Below are positions 1-7,755 of a DNA stretch of 64,000 bases, one piece after another. The stretch covers positions 5,084,001-5,148,000 of the forward strand of contig NZ_CP064031.1 of NCBI RefSeq assembly GCF_049532895.1, given 5' to 3'. The first letter of the stretch is position 1; every line of letters begins with the position of its first letter. Origin of the DNA: Dyella_B acidisoli. GTDB taxonomy: Bacteria > Pseudomonadota > Gammaproteobacteria > Xanthomonadales > Rhodanobacteraceae. The notes beneath the pieces are model-generated. The model made no database searches. It worked only from the letters and a program-made list of their open reading frames with translations, and was not told the DNA's origin. The translations under genes and the position numbers were made by a program.

Positions 1-1155
1 GTAGGCAGTGATACCAAGGTGCCGTTGTCGCTGATGGTGGTGGAAACGTACACGCATACGGCAAAGGCGCAAACGTCTCCGCCGGCCAACAACTTCAACA
101 CCAACGACAACACCGAGCTGCAGCAGGCTTCGATCTTCGTGGCGGGACGCATTACCGACAACCTCGGCATCCTTGCGCAAGGTACCTATTCGCAGGATGG
201 CGGGCTGCTGGGTTGGGATAACAGCGATCTACGTTATGCGCGCTCCTTTACTTTTAGCGGGAAACCCGCGATCTGGGGGGTGTCGCTCAACAACAATCCC
301 AGTCTGACCGACGTATTCAACACGGCGCCGGCTTGGCAGTTTCCGTACATGTCGCCGAATCTCGCTTTCGGCCCGGTCGCCACGCCGATCTTGATGGGTG
401 GTCTGTCACAACAAGTGGTGGGTCTCAACGCCTATACGCAGTTCAACAATGCTCTATACGTGGAAGCCGGCGCTTATCGTTCGCTGTCACCGGCGTTTCT
501 GCGCGATGTCAATGCGAACTTTACCGGTCGGCTGTCCGGTGTATCGCCCTATGCACGCGTGGCGTACACGTGGAATCTTGCCAATGGCAACGTCGAACTG
601 GGCGGATTCCTGTTCAACGCTGCGCGTGGCCAGGTCGGCATCAATGCACAAGGCAACGCAGTTGCAATGGCCGGACCGACCGACAAGTTCCGTGATCTTG
701 GCGTGGATGCCAGCTACCAGCTGTTGAACGGCAGCAACCATATCGTTACCGCCAACATGCTTTATCTCACGGAGCAGCAGCAGTTGGATGCAACGTATGT
801 AGCGGGTGGTTCGTCCAATCTGCACAACAATCTGCACGCACTCAATGCCAACGTCAGCTACTGGTACAAGAACACCTGGGGCGCAACGCTGGGCGCTTTC
901 GCCGATGACGGCAGCAAGGATTTGACGCTCTACGGCAACAACGGCAGCCCCAATACCAACGGCGGCATCGTGGAGCTGAACTGGAATCCATTCGGGCAAG
1001 CCAGCTCCTGGGCACAACCGTACGTCAACGTGCGACTGGGTTTGCAATACACCTGGTACACACGCTTCAACGGGCTCGTGTACAACGTGGACGGTGCAGG
1101 CCGGCGGGCAACGGACAACAACACGCTCTATTTCTACGTGTGGCTCGCGTTCTGA
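1..1155 (+). CDS. Outer-membrane beta-barrel protein, 3' part (partial at window edge)
   Basis: The reading frame is open from base 1 and stops at 1155, so the gene begins upstream; the GTG at 19 is internal rather than a true start. The visible 384 residues are rich in alternating aromatic/polar strands, Asn, Gly and Tyr, contain no membrane helices, and end in ...YVWLAF, an aromatic C-terminal residue as expected for BAM-assembled outer-membrane barrels. The stretch near the beginning (LPLSLMVVETYTHTAKA) resembles proteins often loosely annotated as cytochrome c or porin-like in Burkholderia and Xanthomonadales, but no CXXCH haem motif is present in the visible part. If a haem domain exists it must lie upstream of the window. 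The barrel call is an inference from composition and the C-terminus. Confidence 0.7.
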   Translation, partial: VGSDTKVPLSLMVVETYTHTAKAQTSPPANNFNTNDNTELQQASIFVAGRITDNLGILAQGTYSQDGGLLGWDNSDLRYARSFTFSGKPAIWGVSLNNNPSLTDVFNTAPAWQFPYMSPNLAFGPVATPILMGGLSQQVVGLNAYTQFNNALYVEAGAYRSLSPAFLRDVNANFTGRLSGVSPYARVAYTWNLANGNVELGGFLFNAARGQVGINAQGNAVAMAGPTDKFRDLGVDASYQLLNGSNHIVTANMLYLTEQQQLDATYVAGGSSNLHNNLHALNANVSYWYKNTWGATLGAFADDGSKDLTLYGNNGSPNTNGGIVELNWNPFGQASSWAQPYVNVRLGLQYTWYTRFNGLVYNVDGAGRRATDNNTLYFYVWLAF

Positions 1156-1345
1156 ACGGCCCCGCGGATGTCTGGCGCGATGCCGCACGCAGCTGCCACA
1201 TCGCGCTGACTAGCTTGCTGATATCACTATTTACACGGAATTTTTGCAGATGACTTGAGGTGCCCCGCCGGCAAGCGGACGCGATCATGCACTGATCGGC
1301 GCTTCAGGCGGATAATGGCGGCGATATCGCCCGAGTACACGCCGC

Positions 1346-1969
1346 ATGGTCGACCCCCGCCATCACTGGGAACAGGTCTACGAGACCAAAACCGCCGATG
1401 CGGTCAGCTGGTTCCAGACGCGTCCAAACACGTCGCTGGCGTTCATCGCCGACAGCGGGATAGCGCTGGATGCACCGCTGATCGATGTGGGTGGTGGTGC
1501 GTCCACGCTGGTCGACCATCTGCTGGATCTTCGTCACACAGACGTTAGCGTGCTCGACATTTCTTCGCGCGCGCTTGCTCAGACCAAGGCACGCCTGGGT
1601 GTTACCAAAGCACGTCGGGTGCATTGGCTGGTGCAAGATGTCACACACTTCGCGCCTACCCGCCGCTACGCGCTGTGGCATGACCGCGCGGTATTGCATT
1701 TTTTGACGGACGAGTCGGTCAGGTCGGCGTACGTGGAGGCGGTACGCCGGAGCGTTGCTCCAGGCGGCACGGTGATCTTGGCGACGTTTGCCGCGAACGG
1801 TCCTACCCAATGCAGCGGCCTACAAGTGGCACGTTACGACGCCGACGCGTTGAGTGCGCTGTTTGGCAGCGAATTCGAACGCATGGCAGCGGCACGCGAC
1901 ATGCACGTTACGCCATGGGGATCGACTCAGGCATTCACTTATCTGCGTTTGCGTCGACGCGACGACTGA
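1346..1969 (+). CDS. Class I SAM-dependent methyltransferase
   Basis: 207 residues. The N-terminus HHWEQVYETKTADAVSWFQ is typical of small stand-alone methyltransferases, followed by motif I (LIDVGGGASTLVD, residues about 45-57) that binds S-adenosylmethionine, an acidic residue after beta-2 (SVLDIS), and a motif IV-like VQDVTHF. The C-terminal half contains FLTDE and a VAPGGTVILATF strand typical of the Rossmann-like fold. The substrate cannot be told from sequence. It is monocistronic: the upstream barrel gene ends 190 bp earlier and downstream lies the large palindromic element. The ATG at 1346 has no strong Shine-Dalgarno sequence but fits the start of homology. Confidence 0.85.
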   Translation: MVDPRHHWEQVYETKTADAVSWFQTRPNTSLAFIADSGIALDAPLIDVGGGASTLVDHLLDLRHTDVSVLDISSRALAQTKARLGVTKARRVHWLVQDVTHFAPTRRYALWHDRAVLHFLTDESVRSAYVEAVRRSVAPGGTVILATFAANGPTQCSGLQVARYDADALSALFGSEFERMAAARDMHVTPWGSTQAFTYLRLRRRDD

Positions 1970-1992
1970 GCCCCCCTCTCCCTTCGGCCTTC

Positions 1993-2125
1993 GGCCTGAT
2001 TAGCGTCTCGCCTCAGCTGGGTATGTCGTTTGTTGGGGCATTGCCTGCGGCGCTTTCGGACGCCGTAGGCGCCCGAGTCACTTTTCTTTGCTGGCCCAAA
2101 GAAAAGTAACCCAAAGAAATGGCCT
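1993..2125 (+). repeat. Left arm of a large nested palindromic element
   Basis: This stretch reads GGCCTGATTAGCGTCTCGCC at its outer end and ends ...GTAACCCAAAGAAATGGCCT. Its reverse complement is found, with scattered mismatches and a divergent small hairpin in the middle, at 2415-2431 continued at 3553-3666, i.e. interrupted by the IS30 element. The block with CTTTTCTTTGCTGGCCCAAA is a palindrome itself. Similar CTTTTCTTTGGGCCAGCAAA repeats are common between genes in Xanthomonadaceae (known family context, not searched here). Confidence 0.8.
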
Positions 2126-2208
2126 AAAAGGCTCACAGCATGGGTAAGGGAAAAGCCTGAACGTGTATGGCTAGATAGGTGATTGGTTGCCCAAGGTTCG
2201 ACGCTCCC

Positions 2209-2329
2209 GCTATACCGCGAGGCGTCGAAGCGCTGAGGACTTAAAGCAGATCGGGCGGAGCTCAGCCAAGCTCAACCTGTCGCAGGGCTCGCTTTAAGCC
2301 CTCAATGCTTCGACGCCTCGCGGTATAGC
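2209..2329. repeat. Internal long hairpin of the palindromic element
   Basis: 2209-2246 and 2292-2329 form a 38-bp inverted repeat with only three mismatches, separated by a 45-bp loop; the arms contain CTATACCGCGAGGCGTCGAAG. It sits centrally between the outer arms, about 84 bp from each, giving a nested palindrome with no protein-coding frame. If transcribed it would fold into a very stable stem. Function unknown. Confidence 0.8.
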
Positions 2330-2431
2330 GGCGCGGTGGAAGCTTGGCCCGCCATTGATCAAAGCAAGGCGTCATCCTTCAAGCTTGTAACTTCCACTCG
2401 CCATGAGCTCTTCAGGCCATTTCTTTGGGTT

Positions 2432-3549
2432 GGCGGTCTCTAAACTCAAGTGCAACACCCTCTCCCAAAGGAACGTCATGGGTAAGCACTACAGCCACCT
2501 GAGCGCGGAAGAGCGTGGCGCGATCATGGTTGGCAAAGCAGGTGGCCAGAGCGCTCGGCAATTGGCGCTCCTGCTTGGGCGCTCCCCCAGTACGATCAGC
2601 CGTGAACTAGCCCGCAACGGTCATCTTGAACCGTCTGCCCTGCCGCGCATGGGGCGCCCACGGTTGGCTTACGAGGCACAGCGTGCCGGTCAGCGTGCGC
2701 GTCGGTTAAGTCGCAAACCGCGGCGGGCGCGCAAACTTCCTCCGAGCTCGCGACTGTGGGTGAAAGTCAGACGCTTGTTGGCCAAGGGCTGGTCACCGCA
2801 GCAGGTCAGCCGCACACTGCGTCGGCGGTATCCCGATCAACCGGCCAGACACGTGTCTCACGAAACGATTTACACCGCCATTTATGCCGCACCGCGCGGT
2901 GCGTTACGACGCGAACTGGTGGCCTTGCTGCGCCAACATAAGTGTGCCCGTCGCCCACGGAGTCAAGGCACCGATCGACGCGGCCACATGCCCGATTTGC
3001 CGAGCATCCACGATCGGCCGCCGGACGCCAACGAACGCCTGCTGCCAGGGCATTGGGAGGGTGACTTCATCAAGGGAGCGCGCAATCAATCATCCGTGGG
3101 CGTGTTGGTGGATCGACGCACCTTATTCCTGAAGTTGGTGAAAATGGACGGCTGCTCGGCACCGCAGGCGCTGGAGGGGTTTAGTCGTGCTTTCCAGTTG
3201 TTACCGGCGTCATTGCGCCAGACCCTGACCTATGACCAAGGCAAGGAGATGGCGCTGTACAAGACATTGTCCGAGCGCACGGGACTGTCGATCTACTTTG
3301 CGGACCCGCACAGTCCCTGGCAGCGGGGGATCTGCGAAAACACCAATGGCTTGTTGCGGCAATACCTTCCCAAAGGCACGGACCTATCGGTGCACAGCCA
3401 ACGCCAACTGGATGCGATTGCGCGCAAGCTCAATACGCGACCGCGCGCTACCTTGGACTACCACTGTCCGGCTGAGATGTTTATGCGGGCGCTCGGTCGC
3501 GATGATCTGGCGCAGAAGATTGATGATGCACTTCTAGATTGACTCCGCC
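2432..3549 (+). mobile_element. IS30-family insertion sequence with 3-bp target duplication
   Basis: The element is bounded by imperfect inverted repeats: 2432-2457 starts GGCGGTCTCTAAACTCAAGT and 3524-3549 in reverse complement starts GGCGGAGTCAATCTAGAAGT; both share GGCGG and a terminal AAGTGCA block. It is flanked by GTT at 2429-2431 and 3550-3552. Removing the element and one GTT restores ...TTTCTTTGGGTTACTTTTCT..., which is exactly the reverse complement of the intact left arm of the host palindrome at about 2098-2116. This gives precise ends (1,118 bp) and shows that the insertion is younger than the palindrome. IS30 family members typically make 2-3 bp duplications. Confidence 0.85.
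2478..3542 (+). CDS. IS30-family transposase
   Basis: 354 residues from the ATG at 2478, which follows AAAGGA (2467-2472) at normal spacing; the open frame extends upstream to 2403 but that part reads the flanking repeat and lies partly outside the IS. The N-terminus (HYSHLSAEERGAI...) is the helix-turn-helix region typical of IS30 transposases, with GRSPSTISRELARNG. The C-terminal half has the DDE rve core: HWEGDFIKG (first Asp), TYDQGKEMA (second Asp) and the HSPWQRGICENTNGLLRQY block with the catalytic Glu in the D-D(33)E arrangement, followed by KLNTRPRATLDYHCPAE. It appears intact and probably active. Confidence 0.95.
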   Translation: MGKHYSHLSAEERGAIMVGKAGGQSARQLALLLGRSPSTISRELARNGHLEPSALPRMGRPRLAYEAQRAGQRARRLSRKPRRARKLPPSSRLWVKVRRLLAKGWSPQQVSRTLRRRYPDQPARHVSHETIYTAIYAAPRGALRRELVALLRQHKCARRPRSQGTDRRGHMPDLPSIHDRPPDANERLLPGHWEGDFIKGARNQSSVGVLVDRRTLFLKLVKMDGCSAPQALEGFSRAFQLLPASLRQTLTYDQGKEMALYKTLSERTGLSIYFADPHSPWQRGICENTNGLLRQYLPKGTDLSVHSQRQLDAIARKLNTRPRATLDYHCPAEMFMRALGRDDLAQKIDDALLD

Positions 3550-3552
3550 GTT

Positions 3553-3666
3553 ACTTTTCTTTGGGCCAGCAAAGAAAAGTGACCCGGTCGCTTCGCGACC
3601 GGAAGCGCCGCAGGCAATGCCACAACACCACGACATGGCAAGCTGAGGCGACACGCTAATCAGGCC
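3553..3666 (-). repeat. Right arm of the nested palindromic element, split by the IS30
   Basis: The reverse complement of 3553-3666 matches 1993-2112 (for example GGCCTGATTAGCGTGTCGCC against GGCCTGATTAGCGTCTCGCC). The remaining part of this arm, GGCCATTTCTTTGGGTT, lies at 2415-2431 on the other side of the IS. 3667-3852 contains further short GC-rich repeats (for example AGGCTCCTCTCCCAAACGG) and no gene. Confidence 0.75.
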
Positions 3667-3852
3667 AAAGCGAGAGGAGATTGGGGTGACGGTACGATCA
3701 GCGCGCGGTAACAACGGCTTGCTACAAGAAACCAGCATTACGCTTCGCCCGAACCCTCACCCACCTCTCGGCACCCCCGATCGAGTCGAGGGCAGGCTCC
3801 TCTCCCAAACGGAGAGGGGCTCACTCACGATAATTCACGATGAGTCTTGAAC

Positions 3853-4872
3853 TCAAAACTGCACCGAGCCACCCGCCAGCTTGTTCACCTCCGCCATGAT
3901 CGCCGCCATCTGCGGTCCGGATTTCAGCGCGTAATTCCCATTGGTATAACCCCACCAATCCCAGCAGCCGTATGGGTTGTACGGCACCGTTGCGTTGATC
4001 GTCTGCGGATACAGCACGATGATGTTGTTGCTATCGGCCCACTCATTGATGCCGGCGTACTGCACGAAGGTAGTGCCGATGGTTTCCTGGTTCTGCGAAC
4101 AACCGTGCAAGGCCACTAGCAGCCGGCATGCTTGCCCTTGTGCGCAGTTCTTCGGCACAAACACCCAGCCCGTACTGTCCATCGAAATTGCGGCGCAGTT
4201 GCTGTGCGGGCAAAAGGCATTCTGATTGAACTGAATGAAGCTGCCGCCCAGCGTTCCGTTGTTGCGCGCGTTGAGCGCGCCGTAGAACAGCGCGAGGAAA
4301 GTTTGCTCCGCATCGAAGCCACAGTTGTTCATGAATGGGGCTTCGAGATACGAGCACGGTACGACAGAGTCGGGCGTGATCCACGCGTGTTCGGCAGCGG
4401 TGTAGTTGTTGTAGGTGATGTTGTCGGTCGAAGTGAAACTCCCGTAGTAGCTGTACAGGTCGTCCATCGTCGCCTGGTAGTTCACTGTGTCTAGCATGCC
4501 GCTGAACATATAGATCGGCTTGCCTGCAATATTGCTTACAGGATCGATCGCACCTGCCGCGGCTTGCTGGTTGGTGTAGTCCACCAGCGATGACACCGGC
4601 ACACCATTACCCGTCGCGCAGGCCGTACCCCAATACGCTTCGTCGTCCTGCGCGCAGTAGTACGCGCCGCCAGCCATGACGGCCGTGCCGTAGATAGCGC
4701 GCGAAAACGCAACCTGTAATTGGACGGCCATGTAACCGCCGGAAGAAATGCCGGCTACGGTGACTGAATTCGGCGCAATGTTGTAGGAACCGAGCGCGGA
4801 AGTGCCCCACGCCATCGATGAAATCATCAACGCGAAACCACACAGCAAAACACGGGAAAATCTGTACAACAT
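3853..4872 (-). CDS. Secreted PHB/PHA depolymerase-type esterase
   Basis: 339 residues from the ATG at 4872, preceded by AGGA seven bases upstream; the frame stays open for 29 more codons but the signal peptide (MLYRFSRVLLCGFALMISSM, AWG cleavage region) begins here. The lipase box G-I-S-S-G-G is at about residues 41-46 with Ser43 as presumed nucleophile. VALHGCSQNQETIG and YGCWDWWGY are characteristic of the type-2 extracellular short-chain-length polyhydroxyalkanoate depolymerase / feruloyl-esterase-like alpha/beta hydrolases. Cysteines (AYYCAQ, VPCSYLEAP, NNCGFD, FCPHSNC) suggest disulfides, consistent with export. Likely substrate is polyhydroxybutyrate or a related polyester, though other esters cannot be excluded. 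Confidence 0.85.
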   Translation of the reverse strand: MLYRFSRVLLCGFALMISSMAWGTSALGSYNIAPNSVTVAGISSGGYMAVQLQVAFSRAIYGTAVMAGGAYYCAQDDEAYWGTACATGNGVPVSSLVDYTNQQAAAGAIDPVSNIAGKPIYMFSGMLDTVNYQATMDDLYSYYGSFTSTDNITYNNYTAAEHAWITPDSVVPCSYLEAPFMNNCGFDAEQTFLALFYGALNARNNGTLGGSFIQFNQNAFCPHSNCAAISMDSTGWVFVPKNCAQGQACRLLVALHGCSQNQETIGTTFVQYAGINEWADSNNIIVLYPQTINATVPYNPYGCWDWWGYTNGNYALKSGPQMAAIMAEVNKLAGGSVQF

Positions 4873-5094
4873 GACGAGGTCCTCCCTAATCAGGTACGCA
4901 TGTTGAAAGCACGCGGCCGCATGCACCCAGCGCACAGGCGGCCAGATGAGGATGGGCAACGCTTACCGGTTGTTGCCTGGATAAGAGAACACCAAAGTGA
5001 GATGGGGAGAATTGGACTTAGGGGCTATGCTGAGCTTTCTTGCGGCAAGTTGATCAGGTATCTATACAGCTCTAGAAGCCTCACTTGTGTCTTA

Positions 5095-5178
5095 CCGTCA
5101 TTCCCGCGAAAGCGGGAATCCATGTTGCTTTTGGGAGCGAAAAGCGAAGATAGATTCCCGCTTTCGCGGGAATGACGG
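5095..5178. repeat. Paired REP-type palindrome (CGTCATTCCCGCGAAAG family)
   Basis: Two copies of CGTCATTCCCGCGAAAGCGG in opposite orientation flank about 30 bp; each copy is itself palindromic (CCCGC-GAAA-GCGGG). Related pairs occur at 9349-9480 and 14411-14490. The stretch 4873-5369 between the esterase and the cyclase otherwise holds only the terminator hairpin below. Confidence 0.9.
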
Positions 5179-5239
5179 CGCGGAGAAATTGAGCATTACC
5201 GCGACAACATGCGGATTGCCAAAAATGCGAGACGCATAT

Positions 5240-5269
5240 AAACAAAGAGGGCGCCACACGCGCCCTCTT
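5240..5269 (-). terminator. Probable rho-independent terminator after the diguanylate cyclase
   Basis: 5245-5254 (AAGAGGGCGC) and 5260-5269 (GCGCCCTCTT) form a perfect 10-bp stem with a 5-base CACAC loop. In the minus direction it is followed by TTTGTTTATA, a T-rich tail, so it would terminate the transcript of the minus-strand cyclase gene ending at 5370. Confidence 0.65.
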
Positions 5270-5369
5270 CCAACCCTATACCTTGCAAAGTCGCACGGAC
5301 TTCACTTCATCACTTTGTTGAAAAACCTGCAGCCCAGCTGCTTGTCACCGATGATGCTTGCACTCATCG

Positions 5370-7589
5370 TCACGCCTGGCGAACCTTCACTTCTTCGTTG
5401 GGGCGATGACTGTTGCTATTGCCCTTGTCGTTACCGCCGCCGTTAAAGCCGCGAGTGAGCACGCGATAGGTGTCCCTGCCCGCCTCCTTCGCCTGGTACA
5501 GCGCTTCATCGGCCAGTTTCATCAAACCGTCGACTGACCCCTCGTCTTTGCAGACCGCTGCGCCAACGCACATTTTCACCGCCACTTGCGCGACACCAGC
5601 ATCGACCATCATATGCAGGCGTTCCCACAACGACTGAGTGAATGCGTTGGCGTGCCTGACGTTGCCGAAATCGCAACTCAACACCACGAATTCGTCGCCG
5701 CCGATGCGCGCCACCATTTCGCCTTCGCGTACCAGCTTTTGCAGGCAACGTCCTACCTCGGCCAGCACGATGTCGCCAATGGCGTGACCGTAGGTGTCGT
5801 TGATGGATTTGAAATTGTCGATGTCCACCAGCGCGAGCAACACTGGCGCGTTATGTTGCTGGGCCATATCGAGTAGTGCCGGCACCCGCTCGCTGAAGTA
5901 GCGACGGTTGGCCAGGCCCGTAAGTGCATCCTGATGCGCCAGGCGCAGCAATTCGTGCTCCACGTTCTTGATGTGGGTGATCTCGGTGGTGAGCTCGTAG
6001 ACGCCGCGCACTTTGCCGTCCGCATCCAGGTCGGGCACGTAGTGGGCCTGGAAGTGCAGTCGCTTGTCGTGGTGTTTCACCTCGTATTCGAACAGCATGG
6101 ATTCGCCTGCACAGGCGCGTTCCAGATAATGCTTCAGACGATCGTAGACGGCGTCGCCATGCACCTGGCGCACGGTCCTGCCGACGACCTGCGCCGGCGT
6201 CTTGCCAAAAATCTGCTCGACGAAACGATTCACGTAGGTATAACGCCAGGTCGTGTCGATGCGCGCGATGACGGCAGGCATGTTGTCGGTGATGGTGCGT
6301 AACTGCGCCTGGCTTTCCAGCAACGCCTGTTCGATGCGTACGCGCTCGGTGACGTTGCGGCCGGTGTAGATGATGTCCATCGCGCCATCGCCGTCCGGGC
6401 TTGGCACCAGGCGCGCGAAGGCTTCGATCCAAAGATAGTGACCGTCCTTGTGCTGCAAGCGGTACGTCGCGGTGGTGGTGCCGCCCTGTGCACGCAACTT
6501 GCACACTTCGGCGGCGATGCGCTCACGGTCGTCCGGATGGATCAGGTCCGGCCGTGGCTTCAGGAAATCCTCCACTTCCCAGCCAAGCAGTTCCTTGACC
6601 GACGGTGACACATACATGCGATCACCGTTGGTGCGAATGCGCATCACCAGGTCGCCGCTGTGCTCGGCCAGCATGCGATAGCGCAGCTCGCTTTCATGCA
6701 TGCGATTGCGCAATCGATCCTGATCTGCCAGCGCCAGCGCGATAGGCAGTGCCACGAAGCAGGACACGCCGATGAATACCTGCGCCATCACGACATGAAA
6801 AGCCGGTGTGACGCCCGCGACGAGATTGAATGGACCGACATTCAACGTAGTGACCAGGCCGACCACCAGCGACAGGATCGTCATGCCCATCACCATGCCG
6901 ACGAAACGGTGGCGGAACACCAGCAGCAACAGCGGCGGGTAGATCATGAAGACCATCGGTATGTGCGATTCCACGAATACGCCCACCGTGACCGCGGTCA
7001 TCAGCAACAGATCGCGCACCAATACCCAGATTCTGCCTGGCTCGATGTGCCGCAGGCTCGGCGTAACCATCACCAGCGACGTGCTGCCGGCGATGATCAT
7101 GCCTACGAAATGTGCGCGGAACAGGGTGTTCAAGCTCACCAGCACATCCGCACCCGACCACAGATGCAGAATGCTCATCATGCCCAATGCACACAGCGCG
7201 CTGCCAATCAGGGCGCTCACCACGCCGACGCGCGCCAGATCCATGAAGCGCGTGCGCGGTGAAAGATGTGGAAAACGCCGGCGAATGGCTTCGCTGACGA
7301 TCACCGTTTCCAGCGCATGGCACGGGCCGATCAACAACGTAGATGCGAGCGGATCGCCAAGGCACAGCTTGGCCAGTACGAGCCCGAGGAAGGCCGACGC
7401 CAACAGCGGCCAGCTGCGGCTGAGCGGCTTCTGCACCAGCCAGCCGATCAGCGCGCCATTGGCCAGCCACAGCACGACCGGAGTGTGATTGGCCCGGGCC
7501 AGCGCAAGCGCGTAGAACGATAGCCCGCCGGACAGCACGAAGGCGGCGACGATCGGCCACAGCTCATACGGGGCGCGCCTGGCGGACAT
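5370..7589 (-). CDS. Membrane diguanylate cyclase (MASE1-like, PAS, PAS, GGDEF)
   Basis: 739 residues from the ATG at 7589 (AAGGA 11 bases upstream); upstream codons read into the intergenic palindrome. Residues 1-290 hold about eight hydrophobic segments of a MASE1-like sensor (for example VVLWLANGALIGWLV), followed by two PAS/PAC modules (DRMYVSPSVKELLGWEVEDF and RYTYVNRFVEQIFGKTPAQV) and a GGDEF domain. The active-site GGDEF is intact at residues 630-634, with DIDNFKSINDTYGH upstream, so it should make c-di-GMP from two GTP. The product-inhibition site normally RxxD just upstream reads REGE here, so feedback inhibition may be weakened. It probably couples a membrane or small-molecule cue to biofilm or motility output. 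Confidence 0.93.
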   Translation of the reverse strand: MSARRAPYELWPIVAAFVLSGGLSFYALALARANHTPVVLWLANGALIGWLVQKPLSRSWPLLASAFLGLVLAKLCLGDPLASTLLIGPCHALETVIVSEAIRRRFPHLSPRTRFMDLARVGVVSALIGSALCALGMMSILHLWSGADVLVSLNTLFRAHFVGMIIAGSTSLVMVTPSLRHIEPGRIWVLVRDLLLMTAVTVGVFVESHIPMVFMIYPPLLLLVFRHRFVGMVMGMTILSLVVGLVTTLNVGPFNLVAGVTPAFHVVMAQVFIGVSCFVALPIALALADQDRLRNRMHESELRYRMLAEHSGDLVMRIRTNGDRMYVSPSVKELLGWEVEDFLKPRPDLIHPDDRERIAAEVCKLRAQGGTTTATYRLQHKDGHYLWIEAFARLVPSPDGDGAMDIIYTGRNVTERVRIEQALLESQAQLRTITDNMPAVIARIDTTWRYTYVNRFVEQIFGKTPAQVVGRTVRQVHGDAVYDRLKHYLERACAGESMLFEYEVKHHDKRLHFQAHYVPDLDADGKVRGVYELTTEITHIKNVEHELLRLAHQDALTGLANRRYFSERVPALLDMAQQHNAPVLLALVDIDNFKSINDTYGHAIGDIVLAEVGRCLQKLVREGEMVARIGGDEFVVLSCDFGNVRHANAFTQSLWERLHMMVDAGVAQVAVKMCVGAAVCKDEGSVDGLMKLADEALYQAKEAGRDTYRVLTRGFNGGGNDKGNSNSHRPNEEVKVRQA

Positions 7590-7685
7590 GTCTGGCTTGA
7601 GTCCTTTGCGGTTGCGGGCGAACCCACTTGCCGGAAAGGGATGCAAGAGTCCTGCCAGACGGGTGGCTGCGTGGGCGTTATTCCC

Positions 7686-7755
7686 GGCATGTTGGGAGCA
7701 ACCCCAACATGGCCGCGTGCACACACCACGATGTTGGGGTTTGACCCCGACCTAT
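7686..7755. repeat. AACCCCAACAT palindromic repeat, copy 1
   Basis: AACCCCAACAT at 7700-7710 and ATGTTGGGGTT at 7732-7742 pair across a 21-base loop. The same motif recurs at 18367-18438, 21185-21254, 37716-37789 and 42276-42347. It separates the diguanylate cyclase from the PHP-domain gene and could act as a weak terminator, but has no T tract. Confidence 0.8.
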
